Virus record (IMG/VR): IMGVR_UViG_3300032224_000487
Coordinates: 1-43,503 of that record
Reading direction: 5' to 3' (one strand)
Length of the DNA: 43,503 nt
Source of the DNA: a virus
Shown: positions 1 to 7,081 of the stretch, in pieces
How positions within the stretch are numbered: position 1 is the first letter of the stretch
Layout: the number at the start of each line of letters is the position of its first letter
The notes under the pieces: generated by a model
Seen by the model: the letters and a program-made list of their open reading frames with translations, nothing else
Database searches by the model: none
Told to the model about the DNA's origin: nothing
Position numbers and translations under genes: made by a program

Positions 1-40
1 CAGCAATATATTCCTCACGGGTAATATCAAATACTTGCAT
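1..40 (-). CDS. Start of an unidentified gene, cut by window edge
   Basis: Only the first 13 codons are inside the window (MQVFDITREEYIA). The ATG at 38-40 shares one base with the TGA stop of the DsbA-like gene, and an AGGTGA-type ribosome binding site lies just upstream, inside the end of that gene. This is the same tight coupling seen across the operon. Clamp-loader genes (44/62) often lie near gp45 in T4-like phages, but 13 residues are not enough to assign anything. Confidence 0.6.
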   Translation of the reverse strand, partial: MQVFDITREEYIA

Positions 41-315
41 CACTTCACCTCAACCATACTTTCGTATAATGCTTCAAATTCTTTTGATTCAGCCACTTCA
101 GTCTGAAAAGAATTCTTGTGTTGAGTTTTTGCCATGCGTTTAAGAATTTTTTTAGGAATTTTCAACTCATCATGTGCAATATCAACAATGTCTTTGATGG
201 CAGCATTGTTACCATCATTCTTATGCATATGCACGACAACTTCATCTACATAACCTTTTAGTTTTTTCAATGCTTCTTCATCAAAAGAACCGAATAATGT
301 ATTCACTTTAGTCAT
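40..315 (-). CDS. dsbA: DsbA-like late-promoter dsDNA-binding protein
   Basis: A 91-residue protein resembling T4 DsbA, a small dsDNA-binding protein that binds near late promoters and modulates gp55-dependent transcription. From memory of T4 DsbA, the shared pattern is IKDI-x4-A-x-DEL, then a basic stretch with a conserved H-K, then an acidic E-x-LY-x-S/A ending. Length is close to T4 DsbA (89 aa). The start at 313-315 is chosen over an ATG 24 bases upstream because an AGGA motif sits five bases before it. It is in one operon with gp45, and gp55 is encoded elsewhere in the window, which fits a late-transcription role. The assignment rests on visual alignment only. Confidence 0.65.
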   Translation of the reverse strand: MTKVNTLFGSFDEEALKKLKGYVDEVVVHMHKNDGNNAAIKDIVDIAHDELKIPKKILKRMAKTQHKNSFQTEVAESKEFEALYESMVEVK

Positions 316-325
316 ATTAATCCTA

Positions 326-946
326 TTATGTTGTTTCAAATATTGAATTGATTACACACCTGTAAGCCTTAGATTTAGGAATGTTTGCAGAATGTACTTG
401 ATTAGAATCAAAAATTATAGCACTACCTTTTTTAGGTGTGATTCTCATTTGTTCAGTCAATACTGCAATAGGTTCTCCAGTAAATCTTTCATTGTAAAAG
501 ACTGTATCTCCGTCAGCATTGTTAACGTAATACAATAATGTTTTTTTGCCAATACAACTATAAACTCCGTTCTCATCTTTAATCATACCATCAACGTGTG
601 GTGGTTGTAAAGATGGACCTTCCAAGTTCAATAGAAGATTGGCTTTCATGCGTGTTGTGTGTGTAATTTTTTGACCAGTAAAGTTTTCAAATTGTGCTAC
701 TAAAACCATTAGATGTTTGGTGAAATTAGCATCAACCAAAACATTATCTCTAATGAATGAATGAGTAAATCTTACGTGGTCTTTTGTTTCCTGTTCAACA
801 GGAAATAATTTGGATGTCGAACCATCATAATCTACAGAAAACTTTGAAAAGTGCCAAGTTAGTTCTGTGTTCTCACCAGTAAGCATTTGATATATGTTTT
901 GAGCATATGCTTCCGGTAAGAAATTATTGATTACAATCGGATCCAT
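326..946 (-). CDS. 2-oxoglutarate/Fe(II)-dependent oxygenase (prolyl-hydroxylase-like)
   Basis: A 206-residue protein with the double-stranded beta-helix iron site: H117-x-D119 (PPHVDG) and a distal H185 in NQVHSAN. R196 (KAYRCVIN) is the likely 2-oxoglutarate carboxylate ligand. These residues define the P4Hc/2OG-Fe(II) oxygenase superfamily, which hydroxylates protein side chains or small molecules using 2-oxoglutarate and O2. Such genes are common in T4-like phages of aquatic bacteria, but their substrates are mostly unknown. The ATG (944-946) shares one base with the stop of the 64-aa gene. The substrate cannot be inferred: neither a TET/JBP-type nor an AlkB-type motif set is evident, so DNA-base oxidation or repair is not supported. 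Confidence 0.88.
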   Translation of the reverse strand: MDPIVINNFLPEAYAQNIYQMLTGENTELTWHFSKFSVDYDGSTSKLFPVEQETKDHVRFTHSFIRDNVLVDANFTKHLMVLVAQFENFTGQKITHTTRMKANLLLNLEGPSLQPPHVDGMIKDENGVYSCIGKKTLLYYVNNADGDTVFYNERFTGEPIAVLTEQMRITPKKGSAIIFDSNQVHSANIPKSKAYRCVINSIFETT

Positions 947-1140
947 TATTTTCTCAACTCACCCTGTAAAGCACCAACCACATCAAGATATGATTCTTCA
1001 ACAAAAATGGCACCATTGATTAGATGAACAACTGCCTTTTCATTTTTTTCATCATCATGTCCAATAGATACGCAAACAACATATTCTGGATTGACAGCAA
1101 AAGCAGTTTTAGATTTTGAATCTGTAAAGGTTAACAACAT
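946..1140 (-). CDS. Small protein of unknown function, 64 aa
   Basis: A 64-residue ORF with a good ribosome binding site (GGAG, seven bases before the ATG), placed between gp45 and the oxygenase with a one-base stop/start overlap downstream. The pattern (short N-terminal strand, NPEYV, a charged turn, then V-x-LING-x2-F-VEES and a C-terminal helix) looks like the small beta-barrel layout of the FlbD/LSm-like group, but this is shape similarity only. I do not recognise a family with confidence. Operon position suggests a replication or late-transcription accessory role, which is inference. Confidence 0.7.
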   Translation of the reverse strand: MLLTFTDSKSKTAFAVNPEYVVCVSIGHDDEKNEKAVVHLINGAIFVEESYLDVVGALQGELRK

Positions 1141-1142
1141 TA

Positions 1143-1820
1143 TTATTCTCCGATTTTTGTATGTTTAGCCTCAGACGCAATCCAATATTGAATATTGTCT
1201 TTGGTATTTTTAAAGTTGGTAAGACCTTTGAATGAAACAGTAACATCATAGGTACCAGGAATCAATTTAAAGTTATCTACAGAGAATACAATTTTATATT
1301 TTTTGCCTGTACCATTTGTATTGAGTTCGAGTGAGTTGATGTGTGCCGAATCAACAGCTGCATCAAATGTTACAATCTCAACTTTCTCACCATCAGATTG
1401 AATACAGATGTGTGGTGAAGAAAGTACTTTAGATGTTTTTAAAATCCAATCATAATCTTCCGCAGCCAAAGTAAATTTAACATCTTCAGATGGAAGTGTA
1501 AGTGTCTTATCTGGTGGTGTAACAATAACAGTCTTTGAGGTTTTGCGGTATTTAATTTTACGGCGGTCACCTTTAAAAAGAATGTTATGTTCATCGAATG
1601 ATAGTTCTGCTTTGTCTTGGAACAAAGAATGAACGGACAAAAATTCGTTCAAGTCCTCAACACAGAACTCATCGGTAAAATCATCTTTGAGTATTGCTTC
1701 AGCAAGTACAGTTTTGGTAGGTGAAACTGTTGCCAGTTTAGTACCTTTTTTAAATTCTAAGTTCTGATTGATAGAAGCAAAGTTCTTCAGAACTGTTAGG
1801 GTTTCATTTGAAAGTTTCAT
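1143..1820 (-). CDS. 45: Sliding clamp, T4 gp45 family
   Basis: A 225-residue protein close in length to T4 gp45 (228 aa). The start MKLSNETLTVLKNFASIN closely follows the T4 pattern (MKLS, then T-x-LLKNFA-x-IN), followed by the clamp layout F-x-V-EDLNEFL-x3-SLF typical of PCNA-fold phage clamps. The trimeric ring tethers the replicative polymerase and, in T4, also activates late transcription through gp55 and gp33. The ATG is overlapped by the TGA of the MazZ-like gene (ATGA) and preceded by GGAGAACGTGA. gp55 and a DsbA-like protein are also encoded in this window. Confidence 0.93.
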   Translation of the reverse strand: MKLSNETLTVLKNFASINQNLEFKKGTKLATVSPTKTVLAEAILKDDFTDEFCVEDLNEFLSVHSLFQDKAELSFDEHNILFKGDRRKIKYRKTSKTVIVTPPDKTLTLPSEDVKFTLAAEDYDWILKTSKVLSSPHICIQSDGEKVEIVTFDAAVDSAHINSLELNTNGTGKKYKIVFSVDNFKLIPGTYDVTVSFKGLTNFKNTKDNIQYWIASEAKHTKIGE

Positions 1821-2185
1821 TCACGTTCTCCATTATCTAATGAATACATTATATCATGTTCATATAAAAACATCAAGCAGCACATAGCGTGTGCCAAGTG
1901 ATGTATACCAGATTCAAGGTCATATTGTTCACCTTTTTTCCAAGCCCATACATGACGTTCTAAGGCATCAAAGTACCTGCGTTTTGCATCAGGTACTTTT
2001 TGCCAATTATCACGTTCATATTTTTGAGCACCAAAAGTAAGAACTCTGACCGTTTCTTCTAATGCAAGGGGTGGCAGTAAACCATATTCTAATTTACCAC
2101 CATCAAACTTACGACCTTTACTTGGAATAACACCAATAGGTTTTAATTGATCCGATGATAGAGCAGAAATTGGTTTAACTTCCAT
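1817..2185 (-). CDS. MazZ-like dATP/dGTP diphosphohydrolase-family protein
   Basis: A 122-residue protein of the phage family annotated as dATP/dGTP diphosphohydrolase N-terminal domain (formerly DUF5664), an all-alpha MazG-like NTP pyrophosphatase group. Visible signature: KFDGGK-x4-LLPP near the N-terminus, then FGAQKY-x2-NW, then A-LERH-x-WAW and the metal-site helix D-LESG-x-HHLAHA. Family members hydrolyse (d)ATP/(d)GTP to monophosphates; the cyanophage S-2L enzyme MazZ supplies dGMP for 2-aminoadenine synthesis. No PurZ or DpoZ partner is visible here, so a role in modified DNA is not supported. A longer frame extends 29 codons upstream, but the ATG at 2183-2185 has GGAGA seven bases before it and forms a TAATG junction with the glycosyltransferase stop. 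Confidence 0.75.
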   Translation of the reverse strand: MEVKPISALSSDQLKPIGVIPSKGRKFDGGKLEYGLLPPLALEETVRVLTFGAQKYERDNWQKVPDAKRRYFDALERHVWAWKKGEQYDLESGIHHLAHAMCCLMFLYEHDIMYSLDNGERE

Positions 2186-3081
2186 TACATTTCTCCGACA
2201 AAGTTTGCAACAGCTGGCATATCGCCTTGGAAGTGATAAGTACCAATGTGTGCAGTTTTCATCCATGGACACAAATAGATTGTACCACCAATGTTACGCC
2301 AGTATTGACAGAACATATAATCTTCTGATAGGTAACGATGTGAAGCATTTTTCTCAAGTTTAAGTAACTTATCAAAACCTTCTTTAACATCTTTACCAGC
2401 GGCCGCTTCAACCATCAATGAGTGTACATGGTCAAAAGGATAACCATTATCAATCACGGTATCAAAGTACGCATGAATGTAACGTGAACCATCAAAGTTG
2501 GCCTGACCAACGTGGTCTGGTTTATAACGGAACTCAGGGTAGGCTGCTTCCCACTTAGGAAATACTTCACGCTTAACCATCATAAAACCGGTACCAATTT
2601 CCAAAACCTCAAGTGGTTCTGTTACATTAAATTGTGCGGTGCCTTTGACAGGGTTAAACACATAATCACCTGTAAGTTTTTCTAACGCACCAGGATCGAT
2701 TGTGGGGTTCTTTTCAACGGCTCTTTTGATTGAACGCCACTTGATTGCTTTCTTAGGATAAGGACCACCGATAACATCTTTGTCTAATGCCAACATTGCA
2801 ATAACGTCTTGTGGATTAAAGTGAATATCTGAGTCGATAAACAACATATGTGTGCAATCAGAACGATGCAAGAATTCATCTACGAGATAGTTTCTTGCTC
2901 GAGTAATTAGGGACTCATTAAATAAGAACGAGAATTTTACTTGAACGCCATACTGCATACAGAGCCCTTGCAAGTCAAGGCAAGACTTCATGTACAATCC
3001 ATGGTTCATGCCACCATACATCGGTGTGGCCACAAATAATCGTTTTTTTCTTAGTTCTTCGGTTTCAATTTGGATTTCCAT
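2185..3081 (-). CDS. GT-A fold glycosyltransferase
   Basis: A 298-residue protein. The start KKRLFVATPMYGG is a typical nucleotide-sugar-binding first strand. The metal-binding DxD motif is in HMLFIDSDIHF (D83-x-D85). Further on are GGPYPKK, an EIGTGFMMVKR strand and a C-terminal SEDYMFCQYWR...H region, all matching glycosyltransferase-like families common in aquatic T4-like phages. The acceptor (host glycan, virion protein or DNA base) cannot be told from sequence. The gene follows a terminator and starts at an ATG with GGAG five bases upstream. It is coupled to the MazZ-like gene, so it is probably co-expressed with the gp45 cluster. Confidence 0.82.
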   Translation of the reverse strand: MEIQIETEELRKKRLFVATPMYGGMNHGLYMKSCLDLQGLCMQYGVQVKFSFLFNESLITRARNYLVDEFLHRSDCTHMLFIDSDIHFNPQDVIAMLALDKDVIGGPYPKKAIKWRSIKRAVEKNPTIDPGALEKLTGDYVFNPVKGTAQFNVTEPLEVLEIGTGFMMVKREVFPKWEAAYPEFRYKPDHVGQANFDGSRYIHAYFDTVIDNGYPFDHVHSLMVEAAAGKDVKEGFDKLLKLEKNASHRYLSEDYMFCQYWRNIGGTIYLCPWMKTAHIGTYHFQGDMPAVANFVGEM

Positions 3082-3096
3082 TTGAGCTCCATAGGT

Positions 3097-3131
3097 AAAA
3101 AAATGGGGCCCACCAATGAAGGTGCAGCCCC
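3097..3131 (-). terminator. Rho-independent terminator after the HTH gene
   Basis: Read on the minus strand, GGGGC...ACC pairs with GGTG...GCCCC around a six-base loop (one small internal loop) and is followed by seven T residues. It lies between the stop of the HTH gene (3148) and the glycosyltransferase start (3081). It closes a short transcription unit opened by the promoter at 3469-3497. Confidence 0.85.
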
Positions 3132-3147
3132 TCTAAATCAGGTTAGA

Positions 3148-3414
3148 TTAAGCAGCAAAGCTGAAACCAGATTTGATAGCTGCACGAACCATAGCTTTGG
3201 TTGGTTTGCCGATGCGGTATGCTTTAACTTTAGAACCATCACCACGGGAAACGGTGTTGGTGTAGATGCAATGACCTTCTTGGCGCAGTTCTTCGATACG
3301 TGCGGCAACGTTTTGAATGCCGAAACGAGCACGTGCTTGTGCTGTGGTCAATGTGTTGTAACCTTCGCTCTTGCTCAGGTAATTAAGGATTTTTTGCTTA
3401 GCGGATTGTTTCAT
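3148..3414 (-). CDS. Small helix-turn-helix protein
   Basis: An 88-residue basic protein. Residues about 5-55 read as a winged-helix/HTH: QKILNYLSKSEGYNTLTTAQAR-type first helices, then FGIQNVAARIEELRQEGHCI as a recognition helix, then a wing (NTVSRGDGSKVKAYRI). This matches the phage HTH_39-type domain. The ATG at 3412-3414 is chosen over one ten bases upstream because GGAG lies six bases before it. The gene stands alone between a consensus promoter (3469-3497) and a terminator (3097-3131), so it is probably made early and separately from its neighbours. It may be a transcriptional regulator; the target is unknown. Confidence 0.82.
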   Translation of the reverse strand: MKQSAKQKILNYLSKSEGYNTLTTAQARARFGIQNVAARIEELRQEGHCIYTNTVSRGDGSKVKAYRIGKPTKAMVRAAIKSGFSFAA

Positions 3415-3468
3415 ATAAAACTCCATATTTAATTAATAAAAAATTTCTTGCGGGTTGCAAGTTCTCAC

Positions 3469-3497
3469 ATCATACTATTATATAGTATAAAAGTCAA
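3469..3497 (-). promoter_or_regulatory. Sigma70-type promoter for the HTH gene
   Basis: On the minus strand, TTGACT (3492-3497), a 17-base spacer and TATGAT (3469-3474). It is close to consensus and sits in a roughly 100-base intergenic gap upstream of the HTH gene. An AT-rich palindromic stretch (TACTATATAATAGTA) overlaps the spacer and the -10, and could be an operator. The predicted leader is about 50 bases. Confidence 0.75.
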
Positions 3498-3519
3498 GCA
3501 CCTATGCGGTATACTTAAC

Positions 3520-4785
3520 TTATCTGCCTACTTGTGGCAGATATTTTGCCTTGGTATCTTCCCAAGATAAGTAAATCAAGTCATCATAGAAAAGGGATTC
3601 GTATGATACGTTGTCCTTTTTCTGCAACTGCCTGATTCGACCCTTAGCATACTTGGTTTTCCAAATATTGGCAAGGGTTTCTTCACTTGTATCGAACATC
3701 TTTACCAGATTTTCATCAGTAATTTCTTTTCGCAAATACTCATTGGTATTTGTATACAGAGGTGAAAAATAAATTCCACGTTGGTGTTCTGTACGAATTA
3801 AATTCTTAGGAATACCAAGTTTGGAATAGGCAAAGTTTAGTGACCGGTTTTTATGGTCACGTTTGAGTGGCAAACCTTGTTGATTCTTTGCCTCCCACCA
3901 CTCAAAATATTTACGTGTATGATTCTCTTTAATCCAATCAAATACTAATCGTTTGGTTGCTCTACTAGGTTCAAATGCCACAGAACCTGAGGAGAACCCC
4001 ATTTTATTCCAATGTTCTAATCCATCATACTGAGATAGACCACCAGACTTAGTATTCCCATAAAGAGAAGTAGTTGTAACTCCAACAAGGACATCTCCAT
4101 ATTGTCTTTTCCAATCCTTTTGAACTGTATCGGATAAACACATTAGTGCCAACAACTTGCCACCCATGTAATTAAACCCAAGTGGTTGTAATGGAACGAT
4201 TGTAGAACCGATTGCAGTATGGTTAATCATGTGTTGCTGTGTCTTAATATCTCTCGACCATCCAATTGCATTATCTCTTGGAGTCAAATCCAGAAAGTCT
4301 GAGGAGATACAGATGACACCAAGGTATTTATTAGTTACTTCATCTGTAAGTGTATAGAATAGATTGCGACCAATGTTACTGTTATTCTTCATTGTGGAAG
4401 AAAAGGTGCGAATGGCATTCCATGTCTCTGCCAATTCACCATTGGAAAGTTTCATAACAGGTTTTAGTTTTTCAAAATCATCAGGTGATTCTGGCATCCA
4501 AAAGTTAGATTTAACTTTGTCCACTAATTTCTTTTGTTCAGGATAAACCATCTGAAGTTCTGTACCCCAAAGAGTACTAACTTCATCAACAGGATAACGT
4601 TCTTTTACTTCACACCATTTTTGATACAGAGTATACTCACGTACATCCATTTTAGATGCATATGTCAAATCATTGATAAGAGTTTCTTTAAGTAAATTCT
4701 CATCGATGTGTTGAAAAGAATCTTTTGAATTAGACTCTTGCCATTCATCCCATTGTTTATCTACAAATTCAATTGGTGTCGCCAT
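3520..4785 (-). CDS. DruA homologue (DUF4338 family)
   Basis: A 421-residue protein. Residues about 150-275 carry the DUF4338/DruA signature: a strand YLGVICISSD, then RD-x2-IGWS (170-177), a PLQPLGFNYMGGKLLAL strand-helix, DWKRQYGD (224-231), then T-x-SLYG and a YDGLEHWNKMGFSSG segment. DruA is a component of the bacterial Druantia anti-phage system, but stand-alone DUF4338 proteins exist and their biochemical activity is not established. N- and C-terminal regions (about 1-150 and 280-421) are not recognised. The ATG shares a TAATG junction with the deformylase stop, so it belongs to the uvsY-to-deformylase transcription unit. Anti-defence or DNA-processing roles are speculation. Confidence 0.72.
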   Translation of the reverse strand: MATPIEFVDKQWDEWQESNSKDSFQHIDENLLKETLINDLTYASKMDVREYTLYQKWCEVKERYPVDEVSTLWGTELQMVYPEQKKLVDKVKSNFWMPESPDDFEKLKPVMKLSNGELAETWNAIRTFSSTMKNNSNIGRNLFYTLTDEVTNKYLGVICISSDFLDLTPRDNAIGWSRDIKTQQHMINHTAIGSTIVPLQPLGFNYMGGKLLALMCLSDTVQKDWKRQYGDVLVGVTTTSLYGNTKSGGLSQYDGLEHWNKMGFSSGSVAFEPSRATKRLVFDWIKENHTRKYFEWWEAKNQQGLPLKRDHKNRSLNFAYSKLGIPKNLIRTEHQRGIYFSPLYTNTNEYLRKEITDENLVKMFDTSEETLANIWKTKYAKGRIRQLQKKDNVSYESLFYDDLIYLSWEDTKAKYLPQVGR

Positions 4786-5369
4786 TATTTTTTATTGACT
4801 CTAGTATATTTTTTCATAATCTTTGCCCGTTTTTTCAAAGCCATTTGCATAGCTAACGGTTTCACTTTACTAGTATACACGATACCATTCATGTGGTCAA
4901 GCTCATGTTGAAAACAACGAGCAGTTAAGCCAATATAGTGTGCCTCTTTTTTGGCACCAGTAAAATCTTGGTACTCTACCCAAATTTGTTCTGCCCTTTG
5001 AATCTTAAAAGTCAACAGAGGAAAACTTAGGCAACCTTCTTCCATTGTTGTCTCACCTTCGGTCTTAACGATTTTTGGATTATAGAATGCCACAAAATTT
5101 TCACCTGAACCCATTACAAATACACGATGATTATATCCACATTGATTGGCAGATAAACCCATGCCATTATATGCCCTACAGGTTTCCACCAATGAAGATG
5201 CAAACCAATTAGGATCAACTGGAGGTTTTGAGAAATCAAATTCAGGTAATACCTGATGTAGTGTAGGATGTGTATCAGGTAATACTTTAAATACATCAAA
5301 CTTCTTTTCCTCAAAAGCCTGCATCAGTCCTTCTGAGGTATCAATTTTAATAATGCCGTCTTTCATCAT
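4785..5369 (-). CDS. def: Peptide deformylase
   Basis: A 194-residue zinc/iron hydrolase that removes the formyl group from the N-terminal Met of nascent proteins. All three motifs are intact: motif 1 GMGLSANQ (69-76), motif 2 EGCLS (metal ligand C113) and motif 3 QHELDH (H155, catalytic E156, H159). It keeps a basic C-terminal helix (about 171-194). Phage deformylases are well known in cyanophages, where they are proposed to speed maturation of host proteins needed during infection. The start overlaps the gp46 stop; two consecutive ATG codons follow an AGGTGG ribosome binding site. Confidence 0.96.
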   Translation of the reverse strand: MMKDGIIKIDTSEGLMQAFEEKKFDVFKVLPDTHPTLHQVLPEFDFSKPPVDPNWFASSLVETCRAYNGMGLSANQCGYNHRVFVMGSGENFVAFYNPKIVKTEGETTMEEGCLSFPLLTFKIQRAEQIWVEYQDFTGAKKEAHYIGLTARCFQHELDHMNGIVYTSKVKPLAMQMALKKRAKIMKKYTRVNKK

Positions 5370-7081
5370 TTTGCCACCTGTGAAAAATTATTTTTCTTTT
5401 CAAATTTAATTGTAGACCTAAACTTATCAAAGAGTTGGTCGCCCTTATGAGAGATAACAAATATATTGGTATCGGATCCCATTTCATATATCAGTTTTAA
5501 AAATTCTTCTGTACCTACGGTATCTAAAGAAGAATCAAATACTTCATCCAATATCAACAGATTAGTATTGGTTGAATTCTTCAACTTGGCAATCTGACGC
5601 CAAGTAAATAATAGTGCTAAGTCAATACGCATCTTCTCACCTTCGGAGAAATTGGCATAGGAAAATTCATCACGGTGACGAGACTTAATTGTTTCTTCGA
5701 ATGATTCATTGATATTGAAGTTAACAAAGAAATCCATGGCAGTCAGGTACTTGTTAATCAACTTGTTCATAATTGGCAAATACTGTTTGATGATTTTGGT
5801 TTTAATACCACCATCTTTCAATAGGTTACTTGCGAAATCATAGTATTGTTTTTCTACCGATAATTCTTCCAATTCCCTGAGCAACAAGGACAATTCTCCT
5901 TTGAGTTCCTTGAGCTTCTGATTTTCTTCTTCCAAATTGTCTTTATGATTCTCCAAATCATTAATCTCAGATTGTATCTTTGTGATGTAACTATTGACGG
6001 CAGAAATCGTTGAGTTGTGTTTGATGATTTCATTGTTATGTGCCTGAATATGTTTAATTATTTTTTGGATTTCTTCGATGCGTTGGTTTGCTTCTTGGAT
6101 TTTAATTTCGATATCTTTGACTGCAACTCCAACTTCTCCTTTTGTTTGATTGATTCCACTAAGTTGGTTATGTCTGAAGGAGTCATCGATACTTTGTTTG
6201 CAGGTTGGGCAGTCATGGTTTTCTTCATAGAACTTTTCATCTTTATCCAATTTTTTAAGTTTAGTTTCAAGCTTGGCTTCAAGTTGTAATAACTTGGAAC
6301 TTTTCTTTTCAATCACTATCTTATCAGAAATCTTACCATTCAATATATCAATGTGTTTCTGAATCAGAGTATTATCTTTATTGAGTTTGCCAATTTGTTG
6401 TTGACTGGTAACGAGTTCTTGTTTCTTCTTTTCAATTTCTTCTTCGTTACGTGTTTTGTGGTCCTCAATACTTTGCTTTTGAAACTTAATCTTTTCAGAT
6501 GTTAGTTCAATGGCATACTTTGTTTTTGTGGTAGTTTCTTTGATGATGGCCACTTTTTCTTTGACCAAACCATTCATTGAGGAAAAAATTTGAATGTCCA
6601 ACAAATCTTCAATGATAGACCTTCTATCAGCAGGTGATAACTGCATGAAAGGAATAAAAGAGGCTGAACCAAGAATAACAACTTGCGTAAAAGATTTGTA
6701 ATTTATTTTGAGAATAAATTTCTCTAGGTAATCTTGATAATCTTTTGCTTTTGAATCTTGGTCAGCCAACACTCCGTTACAATAAACCTCAAACACATTT
6801 GGTTTGATGCCACGTATTACTTTATATTTTTTCTGTCCAATTGAAAACTCAATTTCAACCACACATTGCTGTTGATTGATAGAGTTTAACAACTGCGGTT
6901 TATTTATTTTACGAAATGGTTTACCAAACAAACCAAAACACAATGCATCCAAAATAGTAGACTTGCCCGCACCATTGTTACCAATGATGAGGGTATTAGG
7001 TGATTTGTTTAGATTGATTTCGGTAAAATTATTACCTGTTGATAAGAAATTCTTCCAACGAACAGTTTCAAAAATAATCAT
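5366..7081 (-). CDS. 46: Recombination endonuclease subunit gp46 (Rad50/SbcC-like)
   Basis: A 571-residue SMC-like ATPase (T4 gp46 is 560 aa). N-terminal Walker A GNNGAGKS is at 34-41; long coiled-coil arms flank a zinc-hook CPTC at 291-294. The C-terminal ABC signature SEGEK (479-483) and Walker B NLLILDE (507-513) are followed by a D-loop-like SSLD and an ISHK switch. With gp47 it forms the Mre11/Rad50-type complex that resects DNA ends for recombination-dependent replication and degrades host DNA. Its ATG overlaps the gp47 stop (ATGA), the conserved gp47-gp46 arrangement. Confidence 0.96.
   Translation of the reverse strand: MIIFETVRWKNFLSTGNNFTEINLNKSPNTLIIGNNGAGKSTILDALCFGLFGKPFRKINKPQLLNSINQQQCVVEIEFSIGQKKYKVIRGIKPNVFEVYCNGVLADQDSKAKDYQDYLEKFILKINYKSFTQVVILGSASFIPFMQLSPADRRSIIEDLLDIQIFSSMNGLVKEKVAIIKETTTKTKYAIELTSEKIKFQKQSIEDHKTRNEEEIEKKKQELVTSQQQIGKLNKDNTLIQKHIDILNGKISDKIVIEKKSSKLLQLEAKLETKLKKLDKDEKFYEENHDCPTCKQSIDDSFRHNQLSGINQTKGEVGVAVKDIEIKIQEANQRIEEIQKIIKHIQAHNNEIIKHNSTISAVNSYITKIQSEINDLENHKDNLEEENQKLKELKGELSLLLRELEELSVEKQYYDFASNLLKDGGIKTKIIKQYLPIMNKLINKYLTAMDFFVNFNINESFEETIKSRHRDEFSYANFSEGEKMRIDLALLFTWRQIAKLKNSTNTNLLILDEVFDSSLDTVGTEEFLKLIYEMGSDTNIFVISHKGDQLFDKFRSTIKFEKKNNFSQVAK

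Noticed and set aside
2186-2272. A longer N-terminal extension of the MazZ-like gene with a Cys-rich segment (CTHWY...CCKLC)
   Set aside because: It overlaps the conserved end of the glycosyltransferase gene and has no ribosome binding site, while the ATG at 2183-2185 has both GGAGA and a coupled TAATG junction.
3070-3432. A 120-codon plus-strand frame over the HTH gene
   Set aside because: It is antisense to a gene with promoter, ribosome binding site and terminator. It has no ribosome binding site of its own and all neighbours are on the minus strand.
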